Shown here piece after piece: positions 49,801-58,700 of a stretch of 64,000 bases of DNA (within the stretch, counting starts at the first letter, position 1; every line of letters begins with the position of its first letter). Source of the DNA: Polytrichum commune (taxonomy: Eukaryota > Streptophyta > Polytrichopsida > Polytrichales > Polytrichaceae); the NCBI GenBank assembly GCA_950295325.1, contig OX485806.1:30626001-30690000 (forward strand), written 5' to 3'. The position numbers and the translations under genes are program-made. The notes beneath the pieces were generated by a model. The model searched no databases. It was not told the DNA's origin and worked only from the letters and a program-made list of their open reading frames with translations.

Positions 49801-50674
49801 TGACCATTTTATGTGTTGCGCGTGCTTGAAGTGAAGTTGGAAGCAGTGTTGTGCAAGTACTCTTTGGGGATGCCATGCTTATTGAACCATTCTGTGACCC
49901 AATTTCGATCATATCCCGGGACACTCATTCCCTTGTTTTTGCAGAGCGTGGAGTCGAGAAGCAGATGAGAATCAGGGAACACCTGATCTAGCAGACTGGA
50001 TTGAACGCACAGTGCAGGCATGCAATTTAGATTTGCGGAAGCCGGAGGACATGGACCGGTTTCTACTAAGTAAGAGGCCATCACACCGAGCGACTAGGTA
50101 TGCCAGAGTACTGGCGTTTGGTAACCGCTTTCGAGTGGACGATGACAGCACCGGACACTTGCTCAGCTACAACTCCGGGGTGGCGTCAGTGTTTCAGGAG
50201 GTGTCCGAGAATTCCCAAGAATCTTCTGTGAACTACGTGGGAGTATTGAAGGACATACTAGAGTTGGATTATGGTGCACTGACTATGAAGATTATTCTTA
50301 TGCGATGTGAGTGGATTAAAACCCAAGACAATCGAGGCAACCCCACGTACATCCGCGACGATGCAGGATTCCTTACAGTGAACTTCCGCCACAAACTCCC
50401 TCGCCTGGCAGACCCTTTCATCTTTCCGAGCCAAGCGACACAAGTCTTCTTCTCAGATGTTTGTGAAAGACCTGGGTGGAAAGTTGTTTTACGGAAAGAG
50501 GCACGAGCCAGACGGGAAGTGGTGGAGGTTGCAGACGCATTTATTTGCACATCAACGGAGAGTACCGGTTTAAGAGCTCCAGACAGATTGCCCGTTCCTG
50601 CAAGTACGGTAAATCTAGTTGGTGCCATCGAATTGTCTGAGGAAGACAATTTGCTAGCAAATGCAGGGTATTAG
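46852..50674 (+). CDS. TNP2-type CACTA transposase (Transposase_21, DUF4218, DUF4216)
   Basis: Three exons (46852-48666, 48890-49788, 49945-50674) splice in frame and give 1,147 residues. N-terminus: transposase-associated domain (HCPCINCRGRKRLFIRNVREHLIQNG). Middle: TNP2/Transposase_21 core with ACEHGCVLFRG, CPKCGGRRY, ALAADGVNPY and WTIHDFPGYGTVGGFAHQGYAACPCC, holding acidic residues expected of a DDE enzyme. The exon junction reads LPYWK then SLLIRNTLDVMHCELN, as in other family members. A DUF4218-like domain follows (MPLSLRGLMEPGP, PVSARWMYPVERFMKVLKNHVRN, EGYLKDECIGF), then a DUF4216-like C-terminus (NYVGVLKDILELDYG, MRCEW). No stop interrupts any exon, so the enzyme could be active. A first ATG at 46732 is possible but less like the family. 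Confidence 0.85.
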
Positions 50675-51321
50675 GTATGAATGCAATTTACTAGCTACGA
50701 CACGTGAATTCAAGTTGATGCCAAATTATGTTAAGGATTTAGGGTTTTCATGTAGATTCAATTTAGATGTAGGGTCAAGTATTTGTGGCGTGTACATTCT
50801 TTTGTGCACTGTGATCCAATTTTTGTGCAATTATTGAACATATTCAGCGACGAATATATCCTCACTTAGCCCTATGAGCTATATGCGAGTACTAATTGAC
50901 TCGACTACTGTTGATTCTAGACTGATAATGAGTCACCCAAAAATGACTGCAGCCACGTCAGCATAGCGAACTGCCCGTGAAACTTTTCTGAGATGACCTA
51001 ATTGTCCATGTGAAACCATAAAGTCATTCTGTAGTCAGGTGACAGTGGAATACACGCGCCTTGTAACTCACTGTAGTGGACTTATATGACTGCGCGACGT
51101 ACGTGAGACATCCATCCTCTCCATCCAGCCTCATCCCAGTTCTATCAATGAAAAATTGCGGATGAACGTGGCACGTCGCATCAGGTTCATCAATAGTCAT
51201 ACTCCATGACTATGTTGTGACTGGAAGACCATGGATAGATCTTGAGTCGTGCCAAACGGGAATGTGGAGTCATTCAGAAGTAACTTCGGACATGAAGTCA
51301 TTTCTTGCAGTCACATTTACC

Positions 51322-51338
51322 CCCGATTTTTTGTAGTG
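51322..51338 (-). repeat. Right terminal inverted repeat of the CACTA element
   Basis: Reverse complement of the left repeat, followed by GTT at 51339-51341. Confidence 0.95.
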
Positions 51339-51656
51339 GTTGAGGGACAAGAAGACCAAGTTCGTCAACGTCTTGTGTTTGTACTTTGTGTACAAAGCGG
51401 AGTTGCTGAAGGTGCCGAACCACCCTATATCCCGGATGGATAAACTCTTCCAAGTTCCAGAAGGGTTGGGTGCCAGCAAGTGCCTCTACGACGAGGCGAA
51501 GTACGCGAACTATCCTGCAGATGAGCTGCGGATGGAATTTTACGTGAGAATGATGAGGACGCTGACAAGGAGAGGAGACTGCATCTTCAACGTCTTCGGG
51601 GGCTCGAAACCCATCTACGCAGCCATGGTAAGTGTCCATCACATAGCTCGTGCGCA

Positions 51657-51714
51657 GTTTGGGTCGATCGACCCAAACTAGGCTCTTTGCAGGTTTGGGT
51701 CAATCGACCCAAAC
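51657..51714. repeat. Two palindromes in a second intron of the locus B gene
   Basis: Copies at 51657-51678 and 51693-51714, both with core AT; the second has one changed arm base. The intron starts at GTAAGT after GCAGCCATG (about 51,628) and ends in GTGTAG before 51785. Confidence 0.9.
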
Positions 51715-52895
51715 TATATATTATTTTTGGTCTTATTTATGTCCCTCGCCTAATTCTAATTTCCATATAAATTGGATTGTGTAGATGTTGGGGTTGAACA
51801 TCTACTCCTACATAGAGGATGGCGATCTGCAATTTTACAGGACGCAGAAATCGCTGGCGAGGAAGATGGACATCCTCGATTGGATCCCGGGTAGCTACGT
51901 AGACGAGGTTGTTCAGGGGGGTGAAAACCCTCTTGATAGGGCGAGGCGGATCAACCTGGAGGAAATGGCCACGAGGGCCACAACCCAAGTACCCGAACCT
52001 CTTGTAGGGTTGCATCCGGGCAATCCGTCCCGCACAGCAGGTGGGGAGATGGAGGAGGTGGATGAAGAAGAAGAACACGGAGAAGAGGAAAAGGAAGGCG
52101 ATGTGGAGGAAGGGGCAACGGGCTTCACGCAAGAATCCGAAGCCCCTCAACGGAAGAAGGCAATGTGGGTGGCAACCCCTCAGAGCAAGCTGGTGCCCGT
52201 CCTGACGGTGGACGATGCGAGGGACATGTTCTCCAGAGACGCGACTGCCACGTTCAGGGAGAGGAGGAGGTTGAAGGGGAAGAAGCTCTATGGCGACTAC
52301 GCAGTGGAGGAGACCATCGCCATAAGCAGCGAGGACGACGACGACATTGAGCTCGCCAAACGGCTCAGATCAGATCCCCCTCCCCGACAGCGTTCGCTGG
52401 CATGGTTAGGGTGAAGCCCGAGGTCCTGACTGTGGAGGAGGCGAACGAGAAGATGAGGAGGGACGAGGAGCAGCGAGTCCGCCTACAGAAGGCTGCCGCG
52501 GAAGAACCCTCAATGCGGAACGAGGTCGCAGAGCTGAGGGCTCTCCTGTTGGAGCAGGAGCGTTAGAGGGCGATGGCCCAACCTCCGTCCCACGCAGACT
52601 TGATATCACAAGTGATACAAGGAATGTGGGCGCAAGGGTTGGTGGTGGCTCCGTCTAGCTCGTTTCCGCACTTGCCCCCCGGCTTCCCAGCGCAGAACAT
52701 CCCTCAGCACCCAGTGTCGCAGGGGTCATTCAGCTTCCAGCACATGCGGCCGCACCATGTTCCGTACGCCCCAGTCCAGCAAGTAGACGATCCCACCATC
52801 TGGCGCGTCCCAGGAGCCTCCTCCCCTTTGGGCCCTCCACCACTTCGGCCCCCCATAGCCATGCCGCCCCCTCACCAACAGGACGACCCTATGAT

Positions 52896-52986
52896 GTTTG
52901 GGTCGACCGACCCAAACCCAACATCCACTATAGGTCCCCAAGGCACCTCTCCCGATGCGGGGCAGTTTGGGTCGGGCGACCCAAAC
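52896..52986. repeat. Two palindromes inside an exon of the locus B gene
   Basis: Copies at 52896-52917 (core AC) and 52965-52986 (core GG). In the reading frame of the exon they encode FGSTDPN and FGSGDPN. Their presence in coding sequence shows that the palindrome is tolerated, or even used, as a peptide repeat. Confidence 0.85.
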
Positions 52987-53286
52987 CTCAGTGCAGATCA
53001 GTCTTCCCTTGCCCAACATGGGTGTCAAACAGACACGGCCATGTTAGATGTTGAAGGCCTGCAAAGGCCTGGTGATACCTCTACTCCCAACCAAATCGAT
53101 GAACCTATGCATGATGCACATGCGGAGATTGGTTTAGGACAAGGGCCTGATGCTGAACCTTTGCAGGAGAAGGTTACTGACGTCGTCGGAGAAGGCGGTG
53201 GCGAGAGAGGCGGGGCAGCGGGGACGGTGGAGGCTTCCACATCGTCGAGACATGACCAGGGCGAGGTAATACACTGAGCCCTCCTA

Positions 53287-53308
53287 GTTTGGGTCGACCG
53301 ACCCAAAC
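53287..53308. repeat. Palindrome just after the locus B stop codon
   Basis: Arm GTTTGGGTCG with core AC, starting 10 bp after the TGA. Confidence 0.9.
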
Positions 53309-53810
53309 TTCTTGGATCATTGTCTTGTTGGCCTGGTCGTGTCCCCCTTGCTAGGAGGAAATGCACACCCCCTCCCCTTCTCATGCTCAACACTTGCCCC
53401 CCTTACCCCAACATGCCCCCCGCGATCCCCTTCGTCTCACCTGCACTCGACTACGCTTAACCTTGGCGGCGCGCAACCAATTTTGTAGATGTAGAATTAG
53501 GATAGTGTGAATGCCCTCGTTCACCGCGGCCCCCTCCCATCAAATTGTACATAGAGATTTGTAAAAATAAAATTATTATTTTTGGCGCCCATATGTTAGC
53601 ATCCGTGTCCCAATGTATGTTGTTCCCCTTGTATGTTTTTGTTGCCACCAATGGTCCAATTGTTCTTGTGTTTGCACAAATATTTCGTTCTGCTTGAATT
53701 AAACATAGCATAACATAGTCCTCGCCGCCTTCTCTCGCTCGTCGCCGTAGGGTTCGGAGCATAGCGTCGCAGCTCCCCACCGATCCTCCCCGAGGAGTGT
53801 GGAGGACAGC

Positions 53811-54563
53811 ATGCTGGTCCCCCCGATTTTGCCCTCGCCACCTTCGCCTCCCAAGACCCGGTTCCTGGTGCTAGACCTCAACGGGGTCCTTGTCCAGTGC
53901 GTGCATTGTCCGAGGGTCCCCACGGTGCCTTTCTGCAAGCCCGAGGACACCAACTACGATGGACCCCCCGCGTACATCAAAAGCAAGCTAGTGTACCTCC
54001 GCCCGTCCCTTCGGCGCTTCCTGCAGGTCGCCCTATCCAAATGGTGGGTGATCATTTGGAGCTCCATGAAGTCCGAGAATACCCAGGCCGTCGTGGAGTT
54101 CATCTTCAAGGGACTCCAACCCCCGTGCTTGGTCCTAGGACAGGATTCTTGTAAAACATTGTATACACCCGAGGGCAGGGTTGTGAAGAAGCCCAACAAC
54201 CCCGCCGTAAACCAATTTCTTAAGGTCTTGAAGCCAGTCGTATGGGACCAGCGTCCGACCATGGTCGGCTGTCCCTACGACGTTCGCCCCACCCGTGACA
54301 ACACGTTGATGGTGGACGACAGCGCTTCCAAAAACATTTTGAACCCGACCTCCAACTTCATCGTTTGCCCCACGTGGACGGTCGAGAAGGTCCGAGACCG
54401 ATTTTTGTTAGACCTACTTAAGTACATTCAAACGCTCGTGGGGAGCGGACTACCCGTGCCCCGGTTCCTTAGTTGTAATCCGATAGGCGAAAGATACATG
54501 GATCCGAAGGACTATATGTACAGAGAGTTGTACGCTCACGCGAAATATAATAAACTCATTTGA
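53811..54563 (+). CDS. FCP1/HAD-like phosphatase-fold protein
   Basis: About 250 residues from ATG 53811. Motif I reads FLVLDLNGVLVQ: the nucleophile Asp is present, but the second Asp of the usual D-x-D-x-[TV] is Asn. VYLRPSLRRFLQVALSKWWVIIWSSM matches the FCP1/NIF region with motif II (IWSS), and NTLMVDDSASKNILNP gives the DD pair of motif IV. Plant proteins with a DLNG version of motif I are known in this family; whether they keep phosphatase activity is uncertain, since the second Asp is the general acid/base. The frame is intact. It follows locus B on the same strand, about 530 bp after its stop, and may belong to the same mobile locus or be an acquired host gene. Confidence 0.7.
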   Translation: MLVPPILPSPPSPPKTRFLVLDLNGVLVQCVHCPRVPTVPFCKPEDTNYDGPPAYIKSKLVYLRPSLRRFLQVALSKWWVIIWSSMKSENTQAVVEFIFKGLQPPCLVLGQDSCKTLYTPEGRVVKKPNNPAVNQFLKVLKPVVWDQRPTMVGCPYDVRPTRDNTLMVDDSASKNILNPTSNFIVCPTWTVEKVRDRFLLDLLKYIQTLVGSGLPVPRFLSCNPIGERYMDPKDYMYRELYAHAKYNKLI

Positions 54564-54682
54564 GATACTACATGGTGTGCCATTGTGTGTGATATAGTAT
54601 GCCTCAATTGTATATCGATTTTCTCATGCTCCCCCCCTGCCCCCCTCCCCTTGGGTTTTGTTTGTTTTAATTTTGCCATCAG

Positions 54683-55504
54683 CGTTTGGAGCCCTCGATT
54701 GAGATCGTCAGCGAATCAAACTTGGGGAGCTTCTTCTACGAGACCGTCTACGATGCCGCGTCCACCATTGACTACTCCAAGGAGCCTATTGACGCCGGTG
54801 TCGTCGATAGCCCCCCAACCAAGCAAATCTTCCGGCGATCTCCGTCCCCGTTGCCGCTCAAGGGCATAAATCGTAAATGCGTCCGGACATCCCCCTCTCG
54901 GCCCGGCGGCAGTAGTACACCTCAACGGCGGCTGCGGATGGACGCTCGGCCAACGAAGAGTGGAACCCTTCCTATTCCTTTGCGGGACGCATTGCCCCTC
55001 CTCGCCGACTCCGACGGGAACGCCCCCGGTGACAAGGTGACCCCCCCCCCCCCAAAAAAAACCTGGTTAACCGCGCATTACAATCATCGCGCACTTAAAA
55101 AATGAACGTGTGACACGTTTGGGTCTTCCTCCCTAAACTAACACATGTGGTCTTGCATTGACACGTTGCAGGTTGCTCCCACCCGTAGACCTATGCGGGC
55201 TAGTGCGTCCGTCGAACTGGAGCGTTTCTACTCCATGACCAGAAATGCAAGACAGTCCACTTCATCGTATTCGAATTCTTCGTCGTATAATTCGGGCGGC
55301 CGACGGAATCCAAAATGTGTTATTGATGGCGGTCACCCCAAGAATGGCTATAGTCGCGGGGCGGAGATTTTCAGGAATGTTGAAGCAATGCGAGCAAAAG
55401 AAGCCGCAGCAAAAGAAAAAGAGGCAAAAGAAAAGGAGGCAAAAGAAAAAAAGGCAAAAGAAAAAATTGCAAAAGAGAAAGAGGCAGTCTCCGAGGCTAG
55501 ATAG
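54683..55504 (+). CDS. Lys/Glu/Ala-rich protein, two exons recognised
   Basis: Exon 54683-55035 (acceptor CATCAG, donor after GGTGACAAG) joins in phase 0 to 55171-55504 (acceptor GTTGCAG). The first part is Ser/Pro-rich with an NLGSFFYETVYDAASTIDYS segment; the second ends in a charged helix of repeated AKEKEAKEKEA units, probably a coiled coil. No family is recognised. An upstream exon is required because there is no good start codon at 54683; whether it is the HAD-like gene could not be shown, since that gene has a stop at 54563 and no evident donor before it. A degenerate B palindrome lies in the intron (55117-55138). Confidence 0.45.
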
Positions 55505-55897
55505 GCCATAGGCTAGATAGGCCATAGTAGGCGTAGGGTTTTGGGGGCATAGGCAACACCATTTTGGGTCGCACTATCCAATGGATATGTGGTGTTAGCA
55601 TGCTATGCATTTTACATGCCATAATTTGTATGTTTTTTTTGCAAGAATATAAGTGTCACATGATTTCCCTTTCCATATGGTCTAAGGTTTGGATTGCCCT
55701 ACCTAAACCATCACAAATATGAGTTTGGAATATTTTGTATGTTATATTACATTGGTTCACATATTTTCCCTTCAATATGATCTATGGTTTGGATTGCCCT
55801 ACCTAAACCATATTCATACAAGTTTTTGTGCGATAATATGAATGTTTTAAGATTTCCCCTTCAACTTGGCCTAAGGTTTGGATTGCCCACCCTAAAC
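55117..55897. repeat. Degenerate B-type palindromes at the right side of locus B
   Basis: Copies at 55117-55138, 55687-55708, 55797-55818 and 55876-55897 keep the 10-2-10 layout with arms such as GTTTGGATTG and CTACCTAAAC, two or more changes from GTTTGGGTCG. The last three lie in about 100-bp units that repeat GTTTGGATTGCCC. They look like old, unselected relatives of the array copies. Confidence 0.6.
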
Positions 55898-56058
55898 AAT
55901 CCCAAATATGAGTTATTAATGGGGTTCTTGTTCTAAACACCCGCTTCAAAGTGTTCGCATCTTACAACTTTCTCTAATATGTGTTCCATTTATCCTTGTT
56001 CTTATTTCTGTGAATGTCTCAAAATGCCCAAAAAGTCTCAATTTAACGAATATAGTGT

Positions 56059-56563
56059 TTAGCACATTTTGAATGCTGCAATCACTCCTTGATCCAAAGG
56101 CTGAACAACTGAAGTCACATTTGGTGGAAGGAACAAGATAGTGATATGGGAGAGTACAAAAGCATTAAACAGTTGAACACATGTGACGGAAGGTGGGGTG
56201 CATAGAGGCCGAGAAGTCTTGATAGCGCCGTGAAAAGACAACACCTTTGAGTGCCGTGTATAGACAACACCGTTCAGGGTTGGTGCACGATCAAGTTCCA
56301 AGAATAGCATTGCATTTATCACAGGGGCGGCGCATGACCCTTTCGGCTACTACAATTTGTCCATCAAACCATCACATACAATCCATCCATACTTGGTATT
56401 ATCACATTTACATTACAAATTTTGGAAAAAAATAGTGACATTACCAAGGGTGATAGGGATAATAACGAGGAAATTTTACACTATGAAAATCGGTTTCAAA
56501 CTTTTAGGTGACAATATCAAGGTGTTCTATTAACAAGGGCGACATTATCAAGGTTAGACTGTA
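56059..56563 (-). mobile_element. Truncated Tigger/pogo element with one terminal repeat
   Basis: The minus-strand frame 56322-56059 contains ILFLPPNVTSVVQPLDQGVIAAFK, a signature segment of Tigger DDE_1 transposases that includes an acidic residue of the catalytic core. The 5' end of the element (minus strand) is CAGTCTAACCTTGATAATG, ending at 56561 next to TA, as expected for pogo-type TA insertion; related CCTTGATATTGTC and CCTTGGTAATGTC sequences follow. The rest of the gene and the other end are missing. Confidence 0.65.
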
Positions 56564-58111
56564 CATCAACTACGTGGTCAACGACGTCGCTAACTCTTGT
56601 CGCTAACTCTTGTTGAATCTGGTGAGTAGTTACACTGTTACCGATAGTAAAGCGACACCAATGCTGCTCATAAAGTTCAAAAATTATTCCAGAATCAATT
56701 TTAGCCGGCACCTCCAAATGAATCACCGTGACATATGCAGAATAGAATCAAGCAGTCGAATCATTCTAGAAAAAGATGCTCATTCCTCAGATTTGTAGAG
56801 CCTCAATCTGTAGACACATCATCATGGTCCTCCTGGGGAATCACTTGTCCCTGAAAGTGGTGTACTTGCCACCGACAGGGTCAACAGTTATGGAGTCTGG
56901 ACTTCATTTCTGAATACACTGAGAAATGAGTCAAACTCGCTGTCGTTGTAAGAAAACTACTATTCTATGATCATATTGAAGCTACTCTAAATAGTCCTAT
57001 AAGTGGGTGGGAAATTAGCATGGAAATAATAAGCATGGCCACACTAATTCTCTAGTCAAGGTGGAAGTATTGTGGGTCCAACATCTTGGGCCTTCTCTTA
57101 AGTCTTCGCCAAGATTTTCGACCAACACATTGAATATTACTTGTAAACCAAAAGTACCGCAACATAAAAATAATCACTCACATTAATTTTCTAGGAAAAT
57201 TATTACTGTGGCCCACACTAATTCTCACGATAAGAATTAGCATAAGCTGTAGACAATTAATATTGTGGCCCCCCCCCAGTAATAGGTCTATTTAGTGTAG
57301 CTAGTCTTCTGAAGGCACCACCACGCGCCGTGGTGAAAGGAAAGCTGGGGCTGATCAATTTGGGAGTTTTGGACGATGCCCATAAACTTGCTCTCGACGC
57401 CGACAAAAGACTTAAATAGGTAACTTATGTATGCACAGTCAAGCCACCAAAACAGTTTATGAGGATGGATATTGATCCGTACAAAGAGTCTTCCAACGAG
57501 TGATGCCACGGAGACAATGCAAGGTGAATTACTAATGCACTGTTGTGGCGACATTCCATGTGGCAACTTATATAATTGTATAGGTTCCAGCATTAGCAGA
57601 AGGGTGCGCAAACTAAGATTTCTCAGTCAGCCTGCAGTGTGACGTCAGGCTGACATTGTGCAGGGGCACTTGGAGCCTGTGATGTGGACCTAAAATATTG
57701 GATTTACACTGATATGTGCAGCTGGGAGCCTGGGAGCATTTGCAAACAGGTTGGCAAATTGGCTCGGGCCAAAACCAAATCACAGAAACTCATAACTTTT
57801 GTTTTTTATAGATCCGAAGAGCAACCACACTGATTGTCAATATTTATGTATTTTGTTACTGTGGTAATAACTATTCAAAGTGGTTGTGGAATATCAACAA
57901 CTTTCTGTAGGGCAACCTAATTGCACGTATCAGTGTAGACGAGGTATATCACAGATGGTGTTTCCAGTACTTCATGAGTTGTGCAAATTGATCTTAAATG
58001 TGTGTGTGTGTGTGTTTGTGGTTTTTTTTGTTTTTGGTTTGGGAGACAAATGGTTAAAAAAGAAAAAGCCAAGAATGAATTAAGGACCACAAAGACACAA
58101 CATGGTCCCTC
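56564..58111. other. Non-coding stretch
   Basis: Short frames only; none has a recognisable domain. A C homopolymer lies at about 57268-57277. Confidence 0.5.
57999..58020. repeat. (TG)n microsatellite
   Basis: About nine TG units with one interruption. Confidence 0.85.
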
Positions 58112-58700
58112 ACGCGTGGCACACACGGGTAGGTCACTTAGTGCATTTTAAAAACGACGTGCGGCATAATATAGAGAGGATTAAAATCATTTGAAATAAA
58201 AATTATAAAGGAATTCCAAATAATGAAGGGGCCATTAAATGTAGACAATCCCATTATAAGTAAGTTAGATGGACATAAAATGTGGGCCATTATTTTTTTG
58301 TAAAATTAATATAGGGGCTGAAGATAAGGATCCTAGAAGGTATGTTTAGTATGTTTGCTATGGTCTCCTATGTGTTTTCTTCATAACTTTGTTTGCAATG
58401 ATATTACGGTTTGCACCCTTCTTTGTTTCCATGGTTTCCCTTAACACTCGTCAATGCGTTAGGAAGTAGATTAGCTTTTATTACTTAAAAGGAATATAGA
58501 GTACAAAAAATTGCAGTGACTTGGACAATATAAGTAATGGAAGGGTGCAATCAAATGGGCCATTTTTGAAATTTAAGTAATTATAGGGAGGCTTTAATTC
58601 AACCCTTAAAGGTAAATAGCCCCAAAACAAAAAACCCCCAGCCGCACGTGGTGCACAAAAATGCCTTAGAGTGACCTACCCGTGGTAGCACACCACCGCG
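58112..58700. mobile_element. Small non-autonomous inverted-repeat element (MITE-like)
   Basis: 58112-58164 and 58642-58700 are imperfect inverted copies sharing ACGGGTAGGTCACT, GCATTTT and (G)CACGT/GACGTGCGG blocks. The interior (about 480 bp) is AT-rich and non-coding. The exact ends and a target duplication could not be defined, so the family is unknown. Confidence 0.55.

Larger units (their letters stand above)
41452..51338. mobile_element. Complete CACTA (En/Spm-type) transposon, 9,887 bp
   Basis: Both ends carry a 17-bp terminal inverted repeat starting CACTACAAAAAATCGGG, flanked by the 3-bp duplication GTT. Subterminal DNA is rich in AGTCA/TGACT motifs (41,470-41,600 and 50,880-51,310). 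It encodes two divergent genes: a TNP2-type transposase (plus strand) and a TNPA/Transposase_24-type protein (minus strand), both with open, spliceable exons. It contains none of the B palindromes found on both sides. With the element and one GTT removed, the host exon reads through in frame, so it is a clean and relatively recent insertion. Confidence 0.95.
38847..53277 (+). pseudogene. ParB-like plus permuted methyltransferase-like protein (locus B), broken and split by a CACTA insertion
   Basis: The acceptor GTGCAG directly precedes ATG 38847. Exon 1 runs to about 40,170-40,180 and includes a Ser/Pro/Arg linker and FWVIDGQHSVEASKKIQ (about residue 340), the ParB-like G-x-H motif. The next exon starts at 40406 (DFKYQMINKF). 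An in-frame TAG at 41138-41140 is followed in the same frame by FPFGMIDFRNIPGSSF (altered motif IV position). At 41449 the CACTA element interrupts; after 51339 the frame resumes (LRDKKTKFVN), ending in GDCIFNVFGGSKPIYAAM, the motif I position. The next exon starts at 51785 (MLGLNIYSYIEDGDLQFY) and runs into an acidic/basic tail. A 1-bp loss in the C run at about 52376-52384 and a TAG at 52564-52566 break the tail, which otherwise continues to 53277. Both methyltransferase motifs are further from consensus than in the element A copy. Palindromes lie in both introns and in the last exon. Confidence 0.6.

Noticed and set aside
41452-51338. CACTA element as the source of the B palindromes
   Set aside because: No copy of the palindrome occurs within the element, while copies occur on both sides of it.
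53811-55504. One gene from the HAD-like frame through the Lys/Glu/Ala-rich exons
   Set aside because: The HAD-like frame stops at 54563 and no splice donor in the right phase was found before it, so the two are listed separately.
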